The notes beneath the pieces were generated by a model, which was not told the origin of the DNA, made no database searches, and saw only the letters and a program-made list of their open reading frames with translations. A program made the position numbers and the translations under genes. Below, piece by piece: positions 13,701 through 23,612 of a DNA stretch of 64,000 nt. Origin of the DNA: Osmia lignaria lignaria (lineage: Eukaryota > Arthropoda > Insecta > Hymenoptera > Megachilidae); the NCBI RefSeq assembly GCF_051020975.1, contig NW_027478165.1:9392001-9456000 (forward strand). The letters run 5' to 3'. How positions within the stretch are numbered: position 1 is the first letter of the stretch; each line of letters opens with the position of its first letter.

Positions 13701-16528
13701 ATACAGAAACACCGTGGCCCCTTTCTTTGAGATAACTCTGCACTAGTGCGAGCCGCAAATGCCACTTCCAGCTTAGCTGTGCAGAAGAAGATCAACAAGA
13801 AGAAGAAATATCTCGAAATATGTCCGTCAGGCCCCTTCCCTTGAGATAAATCTGCAAATATCTCGGAAACGAAGCGAGCTATGGCAAAATGTTAAGAGAC
13901 CTTTTTTGTAGAGAATTGAGTTTCCTACTTTTCATGTTCTATGATATTTTTTGATCAGATGCGTAGTTCTCGAGATATATCAAGATATTTAAAAGTTCCG
14001 AAGCCGTTCCAACATAATAGAGATACAGAAACACCGTGGCCCCTTTCTTTGAGATAACTCTGCACTATTGCGAGCTGTAAATGGCACTTCCAGCTTAGCT
14101 GTGCAGAAGAAGAACAACAAGAAGAAGAAATATCTCGAAATATGTCCGTCAGGCCCCTTCCCTTGAGATATATCTGCAAATATCTCGGAAACGAAGCGAG
14201 CTATGGCAAAATGTTAAGAGACCTTTTTTGTAGAGAATTATGTTTCCTACAATTTATGTTCTATGATATTTTTTGATCAGAAGCGTAGTTTTCGAGATAT
14301 ATCGAGATATTTAAAAGTTCCGAAGCCGCACCAACATAATAGAGATACAGAAACACCGTGGCCCCTTTCTTTGAGATAACTCTGCACTAGTGCGAGCTGC
14401 AAATGCCACTTCCAGCTTAGCTGTGCAGAAGAAGAACAACAAGAAGAAGAAATATCTCGAAATATGTCCGTCAGGCCCCTTCCCTTGAGATAAATCTGCA
14501 AATATCTCGGAAACGAAGCGAGCTATGGCAAAATGTTAAGAGACCTTTTTTGTAGAGAATTAAGTTTCCTACTTTTCATGTTCTATGATATTTTTTGATC
14601 AGATGCGTAGTTCTCGAGATATATCAAGATATTTAAAAGTTCCGAAGCCGCACCAACATAATAGAGATACAGAAACACCGTGGCCCCTTTCTTTGAGATA
14701 ACTCTGCACTATTGCGAGCTGTAAATGCCACTTCCAGCTTAGCTGTGCAGAAGAAGAACAACAAGAAGAAGAAATATCTCGAAATATGTCCGTCAGGCCC
14801 CTTCCCTTGAGATATATCTGCAAATATCTCGGAAACGAAGCGAGCTATGGCAAAATGTTAAGAGACCTTTTTTGTAGAGAATTATGTTTCCTACAATTTA
14901 TGTTCTATGATATTTTTTGATCAGAAGCGTAGTTTTCGAGATATATCGAGATATTTAAAAGTTCCGAAGCCGCACCAACATAATAGAGATACAGAAACAC
15001 CGTGGCCCCTTTCTTTGAGATAACTCTGCACTAGTGCGAGCCGCAAATGCCACTTCCAGCTTAGCTGTGCAGAAGAAGAACAACAAGAAGAAGAAATATC
15101 TCGAAATATGTCCGTCAGGCCCCTTCCCTTGAGATAAATCTGCAAATATCTCGGAAACGAAGCGAGCTATGGCAAAATGTTAAGAGACCTTTTTTGTAGA
15201 GAATTAAGTTTCCTACTTTTTATGTTCTATGATATTTTTTGATCAGATGCGTAGTTCTCGAGATATATCAAGATATTTAAAAGTTCCGAAGCCGCACCAA
15301 CATAATAGAGATACAGAAACACCGTGGCCCCTTTCTTTGAGATAACTCTGCACTATTGCGAGCTGCAAATGCCACTTCCAGCTTAGCTGTGCAGAGGAAG
15401 AACAACACGAAGAAGAAATATCTCGAAATATGTCCGTCAGGCCAGTTCCTTTGAGCTGAATCTGCAAATATCTCGGAAACGAAGCGAGCTATGGCAAAAT
15501 GTTAAGAGACGTTTTTTGTAGAGAATTATGTTTCCTACAATTTATGTTCTATGATATTTTTTGATCTGAAGCGTAGTTTTCGAGATATATCGAGATATTT
15601 AAAAGTTCCGAAGACGCACCAACATAATAGAGATACAGAAACACCGTGGCCCCTTTCTTTGAGATAACTGTGCACCAGTGCGAGCCGCAAATGCCACTTC
15701 CCGCTTAGCTGTGCAGAAGAAGAACAACAAGAAGAAGAAATATCTCGAAATATGTCCGTCAGGCCCCTTCCCTTGAGATAAATCTGCAAATATCTCGGAA
15801 ACGAAGCGAGCTATGGCAAAATGTTAAGAGACCTTTTTTGTAGAGAATTGAGTTTCCTACTTTTCATGTTCTATGATATTTTTTGATCAGATGCGTAGTT
15901 CTCGAGATATATCAAGATATTTAAAAGTTCCGAAGCCGCACCAACATAATAGAGATACAGAAACACCGTGGCCCCTTTCTTTGAGATAACTCTGCACTAT
16001 TGCGAGCTGTAAATGGCGCTTCCAGCTTAGCTGTGCAGAAGAAGAACAACAAGAAGAAGAAATATCTCGAAATATGTCCGTCAGGCCCCTTCCCTTGAGA
16101 TATATCTGCAAATATCTCGGAAACGAAGCGAGCTATGGCAAAATGTTAAGAGACCTTTTTTGTAGAGAATTATGTTTCCTACAATTTATGTTCTATGATA
16201 TTTTTTGATCAGAAGCGTAGTTTTCGAGATATATCGAGATATTTAAAAGTTCCGAAGCCGCACCAACATAATAGAGATACAGAAACACCGTGGCCCCTTT
16301 CTTTGAGATAACTCTGCACTAGTGCGAGCTGCAAATGCCACTTCCAGCTTAGCTGTGCAGAAGAAGAACAACAAGAAGAAGAAATATCTCGAAATATGTC
16401 CGTCAGGCCCCTTCCCTTGAGATAAATCTGCAAATATCTCGGAAACGAAGCGAGCTATGGCAAAATGCTAAGAGACCTTTTTTGTAGAGAATTAAGTTTC
16501 CTACAATTTATGTTCTATGATATTTTTT
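10733..16528. repeat. A/B alternating zone (644-bp dimer)
   Basis: Eighteen monomers alternate B, A, B, A, with one interruption: units at 13,309, 13,631 and 13,953 are B in a row. B bodies carry ATGCGTAGTTCTCGAG and A bodies AAGCGTAGTTTTCGAG. The pair at 15,241 and 15,563 (AGTTCCTTTGAGCTG in the first, GAAGACGCACC with TGTGCACCAGTG in the second) is the same pair used as members 5 and 6 of the higher-order repeat to the right. It also appears at 5,259 and 5,581. Confidence 0.82.
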
Positions 16529-16959
16529 GATCAGAAGCGTAGTTTTCGAGATATATCGAGATATTTAAAAGTTCCGAAGCCGCACCAACATAATAGAGAT
16601 ACAGAAACACCGTGGCCCCTTTCTTTGAGATAACTCTGCACTAGTGCGAGCCGCAAATGCCACTTCCAGCTTAGCTGTGCAGAAGAAGAACAACAAGAAG
16701 AAGAAATATCTCGAGATATGTCCGTCAGGCCCCTTCCCTTGAGATATATCTGCAAATATCTCGGAAACGAAGCGAGCTATGGCAAAATGTTAAGAGACCT
16801 TTTTTGTAGAGAATTATGTTTCCTACAATTTATGTTCTATGATATTTTTTGATCAGAAGCGTAGTTTTCGAGATATATCGAGATATTTAAAAGTTCCGAA
16901 GCCGCACCAACATAATAGAGATACAGAAACACCGTGGCCCCTTTCTTTGAGATAACTCT

Positions 16960-16969
16960 GCACTAGTGC
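16960..16969. repeat. 10-bp perfect palindrome GCACTAGTGC
   Basis: GCACTAGTGC is its own reverse complement. It is found in copies with the ACTAGTGCGAGCC haplotype. The other common haplotype reads GCACTATTGC, one base different, which breaks the symmetry. The site is therefore a convenient two-state marker of monomer ancestry and is only partly linked to the A/B body type. Confidence 0.85.
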
Positions 16970-16988
16970 GAGCCGCAAATGCCACTTC

Positions 16989-16999
16989 CAGCTTAGCTG
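16989..16999. repeat. Short inverted repeat CAGCT-T-AGCTG
   Basis: Five-base arms CAGCT and AGCTG flank one central base. The element is present in nearly all monomers. Some copies (for example 1,857 and 36,000) have C at the centre and keep the arms. It becomes GCGTAGCTG in the RWKWH-type monomers at 19,105, 21,681 and 24,257, which breaks the left arm. No function can be assigned. Confidence 0.7.
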
Positions 17000-17002
17000 T
17001 GC

Positions 17003-17026
17003 AGAAGAAGAACAACAAGAAGAAGA
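17003..17026. repeat. GAA/CAA mirror repeat in each monomer
   Basis: Unit positions 153-176 form a perfect 24-bp mirror repeat: (A)GAAGAAGAA, then CAACAA, then the same letters reversed. The tract is all purine except for two C at its centre. It is the most microsatellite-like part of the unit and holds the 15-bp deletion at 38,747-39,053. It also holds the CAACAA to CAAGAA change shared by the family at 52,900, 54,187, 57,407, 58,695, 60,949 and 62,237. Purine mirror repeats can adopt triplex structures, but the central C residues make that uncertain. Confidence 0.8.
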
Positions 17027-17172
17027 AATATCTCGAAATATGTCCGTCAGGCCCCTTCCCTTGAGATAAATCTGCAAATATCTCGGAAACGAAGCGAGCT
17101 ATGGCAAAATGTTAAGAGACCTTTTTTGTAGAGAATTAAGTTTCCTACTTTTTATGTTCTATGATATTTTTT

Positions 17173-17494
17173 GATCAGATGCGTAGTTCTCGAGATATAT
17201 CAAGATATTTAAAAGTTCCGAAGCCGCACCAACATAATAGGGATACAGAAACACCGTGGCCCCTTTCTTTGAGATAACTCTGCACTAGTGCGAGCCGCAA
17301 ATGCCACTTCCAGCTTAGCTGTGCAGAAGAAGAACAACAAGAAGAAGAAATATCTCGAAATATGTCCGTCAGGCCCCTTCCCTTGAGATAAATCTGCAAA
17401 TATCTCGGAAACGAAGCGAGCTATCGCAAAATGTTAAGAGACCTTTTTTGTAGAGAATTATGTTTCCTACAATTTATGTTCTACGATATTTTTT
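17173..17494. repeat. Reference monomer, type B body (322 bp)
   Basis: This copy typifies the second body type. It has ATGCGTAGTTCTCGAG at unit positions 7-22, which creates a CTCGAG site absent from type A. It has ATCAAG in place of ATCGAG at about 27-32. It is preceded by CCTACTTTTT where type A is usually preceded by CCTACAATTT. This copy also carries AATAGGGATAC, and CTATCGCAAA in place of the usual CTATGGCAAA, which mark it as the second member of the local higher-order repeat. Type A and B features are mostly linked, but mosaics exist: the unit at 40,342 has a type A body after a type B leader. Confidence 0.93.
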
Positions 17495-18138
17495 GATCAG
17501 AAGCGTAGTTTTCGAGATATATCGAGATATTTAAAAGTTCCGAAGCCGCACCAACATAATAGAGATACAGAAACACCGTGGCCCCTTTCTTTGAGATAAC
17601 TCTGCACTAGTGCGAGCCGCAAATGCCACTTCCAGCTTAGCTGTGCAGAAGAAGAACAACAAGAAGAAGAAATATCTCGAAATATGTCCGTCAGGCCACT
17701 TCCCTTGAGATAAATCTGCAAATATCTCGGAAACGAAGCGAGCTATGGCAAAATGTTTACAGACCTTTCTTGTAGAGAATTAAGTTTCCCACTTTTTATG
17801 TAGTATGATATTTTTTGATCAGATGCGTAGTTCTCGAGATATATCAAGATATTTAAAAGTTCCGAAGCCGCACCAACATAATAGAGATACAGAAACACCG
17901 TGGCCCCTTTCTTTGAGATAACTCTGCACTATTGCGAGCTGTAAATGCCACTTCCAGCTTAGCTGTGCAGAAGAAGAACAACAAGAAGAAGAAATATCTC
18001 GAAATATGTCCGTCAGGCTCCTTCCCTGGAGATATATCTGCAAATATCTCGGAAACGAAGCGAGCTATGGCAAAATGTTAAGAGACCTTTTTTGTAGAGA
18101 ATTATGTTTCCTACAATTTATGTTCTATGATATTTTTT

Positions 18139-20392
18139 GATCAGAAGCGTAGTTTTCGAGATATATCGAGATATTTAAAAGTTCCGAAGCCGCACCAACA
18201 TAATAGAGATACAGAAACACCGTGGCCCCTTTCTTTGAGATAACTCTGCACTAGTGCGAGCCGCAAATGCCACTTCCAGCTTAGCTGTGCAGAAGAAGAA
18301 CAACAAGAAGAAGAAATATCTCGAAATATGTCCGTCAGGCCCCTTCCCTTGAGATAAATCTGCAAATATCTCGGAAACGAAGCGAGCTATGGCAAAATGT
18401 TAAGAGACCTTTTTTGTAGAGAATTAAGTTTCCTACTTTTTATGTTCTATGATATTTTTTGATCAGATGCGTAGTTCTCGAGATATATCAAGATATTTAA
18501 AAGTTCCGAAGCCGCACCAACATAATAGGGATACAGAAACACCGTGGCCCCTTTCTTTGAGATAACTCTGCACTAGTGCGAGCCGCAAATGCCACTTCCA
18601 GCTTAGCTGTGCAGAAGAAGAACAACAAGAAGAAGAAATATCTCGAAATATGTCCGTCAGGCCCCTTCCCTTGAGATAAATCTGCAAATATCTCGGAAAC
18701 GAAGCGAGCTATCGCAAAATGTTAAGAGACCTTTTTTGTAGAGAATTATGTTTCCTACAATTTATGTTCTACGATATTTTTTGATCAGAAGCGTAGTTTT
18801 CGAGATATATCGAGATATTTAAAAGTTCCGAAGCCGCACCAACATAATAGAGATACAGAAACACCGTGGCCCCTTTCTTTGAGATAACTCTGCACTAGTG
18901 CGAGCCGCAAATGCCACTTCCAGCTTAGCTGTGCAGAAGAAGAACAACAAGAAGAAGAAATATCTCGAAATATGTCCGTCAGGCCACTTCCCTTGAGATA
19001 AATCTGCAAATATCTCGGAAACGAAGCGAGCTATGGCAAAATGTTAAGAGACGTTTTTTGTAGAGAATTAAGTTTCCTACTTTCGATGTAGTATGATATT
19101 TTTTGATCAGATGCGTAGTTCTCGAGATATATCAAGATATTTAAAAGTTCCGAAGCCGCACCAACATAATAGAGATACAGAAACATCGTGGCCCCTTTCT
19201 TTGGGATAACTCTGCACTATTGCGAGCTGCAAATGCCACTTCCAGCGTAGCTGTGCAGAGGAAGAACAACACGAAGAAGAAATATCTCGAAATATGTCCG
19301 TCAGGCCAGTTCCTTTGAGCTGAATCTGCAAATATCTCGGAAACGAAGCGAGCTATGGCAAAATGTTAAGAGACGTTTTTTGTAGAGAATTATGTTTCCT
19401 ACAATTTATGTTCTATGATATTTTTTGATCAGAAGCGTAGTTTTCGAGATATATCGAGATATTTAAAAGTTCCGAAGACGCACCAACATAATAGAGATAC
19501 AGAAACACCGTGGCCCCTTTCTTTGAGATAACTGTGCACCAGTGCGAGCCGCAAATGCCACTTCCAGCTTAGCTGTGCAGAAGAAGAACAACAAGAAGAA
19601 GAAATATCTCGAAATATGTCCGTCAGGCCCCTTCCCTTGAGATATATCTGCAAATATCTCGGAAACGAAGCGAGCTATGGCAAAATGTTAAGAGACCGTT
19701 TTTGTAGAGAATTATGTTTCCTACTTTTTATGTTCTATGATATTTTTTGATCAGACGCGTAGTTCTCGAGATATATCAAGATATTTAAAAGTTCCGAAGC
19801 CGCACCAACATAATAGAGATACAGAAACACCGTGGCCCCTTTCTTTGAGATAACTCTGCACTATTGCGAGCTGCAAATGCCACTTCCAGCTTAGCTGTGC
19901 AGAAGAAGAACAACAAGAAGAAGAAATATCTCGAAATATGTCCGTCAGGCCCCTTCCCTTGAGATAAATCTGCAAATATCTCGGAAACGAAGCGAGCTAT
20001 GGCAAAATGTTTAGAGACCTTTCTTGTAGAGAATTAAGTTTCCCACTTTTTATGTAGTATGATATTTTTTGATCAGATGCGTAGTTCTCGAGATATATCA
20101 AGATATTTAAAAGTTCCGAAGCCGCACCAACATAATAGAGATACAGAAACACCGTGGCCCCTTTCTTTGAGATAACTCTGCACTATTGCGAGCTGTAAAT
20201 GCCACTTCCAGCTTAGCTGTGCAGAAGAAGAACAACAAGAAGAAGAAATATCTCGAAATATGTCCGTCAGGCTCCTTCCCTGGAGATATATCTGCAAATA
20301 TCTCGGAAACGAAGCGAGCTATGGCAAAATGTTAAGAGACCTTTTTTGTAGAGAATTATGTTTCCTACAATTTATGTTCTATGATATTTTTT
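18139..20392. repeat. Higher-order repeat copy 1 (7 monomers)
   Basis: The order is members 1, 2, 3, 5, 6, a 7/9 hybrid, then 10. Member 4 is missing, and the leader between 3 and 5 joins the ACGTTTTTTG tail of member 3 to the ACTTTCGATGTAG leader of member 5 near 19,061-19,071. Member 8 is missing, and the unit at 19,749 begins like member 7 (GACGCGTAG) and ends like member 9 (GCTGCAAATG, GATAAATCTG, then GTTTAGAGACC). Confidence 0.82.
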
Positions 20393-23300
20393 GATCAGAA
20401 GCGTAGTTTTCGAGATATATCGAGATATTTAAAAGTTCCGAAGCCGCACCAACATAATAGAGATACAGAAACACCGTGGCCCCTTTCTTTGAGATAACTC
20501 TGCACTAGTGCGAGCCGCAAATGCCACTTCCAGCTTAGCTGTGCAGAAGAAGAACAACAAGAAGAAGAAATATCTCGAAATATGTCCGTCAGGCCCCTTC
20601 CCTTGAGATAAATCTGCAAATATCTCGGAAACGAAGCGAGCTATGGCAAAATGTTAAGAGACCTTTTTTGTAGAGAATTAAGTTTCCTACTTTTTATGTT
20701 CTATGATATTTTTTGATCAGATGCGTAGTTCTCGAGATATATCAAGATATTTAAAAGTTCCGAAGCCGCACCAACATAATAGGGATACAGAAACACCGTG
20801 GCCCCTTTCTTTGAGATAACTCTGCACTAGTGCGAGCCGCAAATGCCACTTCCAGCTTAGCTGTGCAGAAGAAGAACAACAAGAAGAAGAAATATCTCGA
20901 AATATGTCCGTCAGGCCCCTTCCCTTGAGATAAATCTGCAAATATCTCGGAAACGAAGCGAGCTATCGCAAAATGTTAAGAGACCTTTTTTGTAGAGAAT
21001 TATGTTTCCTACAATTTATGTTCTACGATATTTTTTGATCAGAAGCGTAGTTTTCGAGATATATCGAGATATTTAAAAGTTCCGAAGCCGCACCAACATA
21101 ATAGAGATACAGAAACACCGTGGCCCCTTTCTTTGAGATAACTCTGCACTAGTGCGAGCCGCAAATGCCACTTCCAGCTTAGCTGTGCAGAAGAAGAACA
21201 ACAAGAAGAAGAAATATCTCGAAATATGTCCGTCAGGCCACTTCCCTTGAGATAAATCTGCAAATATCTCGGAAACGAAGCGAGCTATGGCAAAATGTTA
21301 AGAGACGTTTTTTGTAGAGAATTATGTTTCCTACAATTTATGTTCTATGATATTTTTTGATCAGAAGCGTAGTTTTCGAGATATATCGAGATATTTAAAA
21401 GTTCCGAAGCCGCACCAACATAATAGAGATACAGAAACACCGTGGCCCCTCTCTTTGAGATAACTCTGCACTATTGCGAGCTGCAAATGCCACTTCCAGC
21501 TTAGCTGTGCAGAAGAAGAACAACAAGAAGAAGAAATATCTCGAAATATGTCCGTCAGGCCCCTTCCCTTGAGATAAATCTGCAAATATCTCGGAAACGA
21601 AGCGAGCTATGGCAAAATGTCTAGAGACCTTTCTTGTAGAGAATTAAGTTTCCTACTTTCGATGTAGTATGATATTTTTTGATCAGATGCGTAGTTCTCG
21701 AGATATATCAAGATATTTAAAAGTTCCGAAGCCGCACCAACATAATAGAGATACAGAAACATCGTGGCCCCTTTCTTTGGGATAACTCTGCACTATTGCG
21801 AGCTGCAAATGCCACTTCCAGCGTAGCTGTGCAGAGGAAGAACAACACGAAGAAGAAATATCTCGAAATATGTCCGTCAGGCCAGTTCCTTTGAGCTGAA
21901 TCTGCAAATATCTCGGAAACGAAGCGAGCTATGGCAAAATGTTAAGAGACGTTTTTTGTAGAGAATTATGTTTCCTACAATTTATGTTCTATGATATTTT
22001 TTGATCAGAAGCGTAGTTTTCGAGATATATCGAGATATTTAAAAGTTCCGAAGACGCACCAACATAATAGAGATACAGAAACACCGTGGCCCCTTTCTTT
22101 GAGATAACTGTGCACCAGTGCGAGCCGCAAATGCCACTTCCAGCTTAGCTGTGCAGAAGAAGAACAACAAGAAGAAGAAATATCTCGAAATATGTCCGTC
22201 AGGCCCCTTCCCTTGAGATATATCTGCAAATATCTCGGAAACGAAGCGAGCTATGGCAAAATGTTAAGAGACCGTTTTTGTAGAGAATTATGTTTCCTAC
22301 TTTTTATGTTCTATGATATTTTTTGATCAGACGCGTAGTTCTCGAGATATATCAAGATATTTAAAAGTTCCGAAGCCGCACCAACATAATAGAGATACAG
22401 AAACACCGTGGCCCCTTTCTTTGAGATAACTCTGCACTATTGCGAGCTGTAAATGCCACTTCCAGCTTAGCTGTGCAGAAGAAGAACAACAAGAAGAAGA
22501 AATATCTCGAAATATGTCCGTCAGGCCCCTTCCCTTGAGATATATCTGCAAATATCTCGGAAACGAAGCGAGCTATGGCAAAATGTTAAGAGACCTTTTT
22601 TGTAGAGAATTATGTTTCCTACAATTTATGTTCTATGATATTTTTTGATCAGAAGCGTAGTTTTCGAGATATATCGAGATATTTAAAAGTTCCGAAGCCG
22701 CACCAACATAATAGAGATACAGAAACACCGTGGCCCCTTTCTTTGAGATAACTCTGCACTAGTGCGAGCTGCAAATGCCACTTCCAGCTTAGCTGTGCAG
22801 AAGAAGAACAACAAGAAGAAGAAATATCTCGAAATATGTCCGTCAGGCCCCTTCCCTTGAGATAAATCTGCAAATATCTCGGAAACGACGCGAGCTATGG
22901 CAAAATGTTAAGCGACCTTTTTTGTAGAGAATTAAGTTTCCTACTTTTTATGTTCTATGATATTTTTTGATCAGATGCGTAGTTCTCGAGATATATCAAG
23001 ATATTTAAAAGTTCCGAAGCCGCACCAACATAATAGAGATACAGAAACACCGTGGCCCCTTTCTTTGAGATAACTCTGCACTATTGCGAGCTGCAAATGC
23101 CACTTCCAGCTTAGCTGTGCAGAAGAAGAACAACAAGAAGAAGAAATATCTCGAAATATGTCCGTCAGGCCCCTTCCCTTGAGATAAATCTGCAAATATC
23201 TCGGAAACGAAGCGAGCTATGGCAAAATGTTTAGAGACCTTTCTTGTAGAGAATTAAGTTTCCCACTTTTTATGTAGTATGATATTTTTTGATCAGATGC

Positions 23301-23612
23301 GTAGTTCTCGAGATATATCAAGATATTTAAAAGTTCCGAAGCCGCACCAACATAATAGAGATACAGAAACACCGTGGCCCCTTTCTTTGAGATAACTCTG
23401 CACTATTGCGAGCTGTAAATGCCACTTCCAGCTTAGCTGTGCAGAAGAAGAACAACAAGAAGAAGAAATATCTCGAAATATGTCCGTCAGGCTCCTTCCC
23501 TGGAGATATATCTGCAAATATCTCGGAAACGAAGCGAGCTATGGCAAAATGTTAAGAGACCTTTTTTGTAGAGAATTATGTTTCCTACAATTTATGTTCT
23601 ATGATATTTTTT
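20393..23612. repeat. Higher-order repeat copy 2, fullest (10 monomers, 3,220 bp)
   Basis: Members and markers: 1 (20,393) plain type A; 2 (20,715) AATAGGGATAC and CTATCGCAAA; 3 (21,037) TTCTACGAT leader and GGCCACTTCCC; 4 (21,359) ACGTTTTTTG leader and CCCCTCTCTTTG; 5 (21,681) ACTTTCGATGTAG leader, AACATCGTGG, AGTTCCTTTGAGCTG; 6 (22,003) GAAGACGCACC and TGTGCACCAGTG; 7 (22,325) GACGCGTAG; 8 (22,647) ACTAGTGCGAGCTGC, then GACGCGAGC and TTAAGCGACC; 9 (22,969) type B; 10 (23,291) TTTCCCACTT leader and GGCTCCTTCCCTGG. The other four copies can be described as subsets of this order. Confidence 0.85.

Larger units (their letters stand above)
16936..17076. repeat. Internal direct repeat within the monomer
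   Basis: Two 27-bp arms lie at 16,936-16,962 and 17,050-17,076 in the reference copy (unit positions 86-112 and 200-226). Both read GGCCCCTT, then a pyrimidine-rich stretch, then TTGAGATAA, one variable base, and TCTGCA. They match at 24 of 27 positions, with differences at arm positions 9, 11 and 21. CCGT lies just upstream of each, two bases further away in the second. GCGAGC follows each arm at shifted spacing (unit 118 and 244). This suggests part of the unit arose by duplication of a segment of roughly 114-126 bp that has since diverged. The arms recur in essentially every monomer. Confidence 0.85.
16853..17077 (-). other. Recurrent 74-codon open frame, judged non-coding
   Basis: This reference copy stands for an open frame found in 185 of the 198 complete monomers. 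It runs from TTG to a TGA that overlaps the GATC at the unit start. The first codon is TTG and there is no internal ATG, so a eukaryotic ribosome would have no normal start. The peptide is rich in Ser and Cys where the frame crosses the GAA/CAA tract and matches no family I know. In the missing cases I examined, a single base change was enough: a stop (CATCAAG, CATTATAG, CACTAAC) or loss of the TTG (CTGCCAAT, CTACAAAT). The frame is best explained by a monomer that is nearly constant and happens to lack stops in this phase. Confidence 0.85.
16879..17085. repeat. AAATATCTCG motif, two direct copies and one inverted
   Basis: The 10-mer AAATATCTCG occurs at 17,026-17,035 and 17,076-17,085, exactly 50 bp apart. 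Its reverse complement CGAGATATTT lies at 16,879-16,888. In type B bodies the inverted copy is CAAGATATTT, one mismatch. The inverted copy could pair with either direct copy, and the motif could be a protein-binding site repeated in each unit. Both ideas are inference; the sequence shows only the repeated motif. Confidence 0.75.
16851..17172. repeat. Reference monomer, type A body (322 bp)
   Basis: This copy is used here to number positions within the unit (unit position 1 = 16,851). Landmarks in order: GATC at 1-4; type A marker AAGCGTAGTTTTCGAG at 7-22; second CGAG at 29-32; TTTAAA at 36-41; 27-bp internal repeat arm 1 at 86-112; GCACTAGTGC palindrome at 110-119; CAGCTTAGCTG at 139-149; GAA/CAA mirror tract at 153-176; arm 2 at 200-226; AAATATCTCG at 176-185 and 226-235; a T-rich end at 272-322. 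Counting gives 128 G or C in 322 bases. About 13 CpG are present, close to the number expected at this composition. No promoter or coding function is visible. Confidence 0.95.
16851..18138. repeat. Higher-order repeat copy 0 (4 monomers)
   Basis: With the fullest copy (20,393-23,612) numbered 1-10, this copy contains members 1, 2, 3 and 10. Member 2 shows AATAGGGATAC followed by CTATCGCAAA. Member 3 shows TTCTACGAT and GGCCACTTCCC. Member 10 shows TTTCCCACTT, TAGTATG and GGCTCCTTCCCTGG. Members 4-9 are absent. The switch lies near 17,757, where GTTTACAGACC resembles the GTTTAGAGACC leader of member 10 with one change. Confidence 0.8.

Noticed and set aside
16866..16881. CENP-B box in the TTCGAGATATATCGAG segment
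   Set aside because: The first TTCG and a central A fit the mammalian consensus, but the required CGGG is absent. I found no better candidate in the unit.
16884..16893. TATA-like promoter TATTTAAAAG in each monomer
   Set aside because: An A+T-rich 10-mer in a 40% G+C repeat is weak evidence, and there is no gene downstream.
16851..18138. CRISPR-like array
   Set aside because: The repeat is 322 bp with no unique spacers. Every base belongs to the repeated unit.
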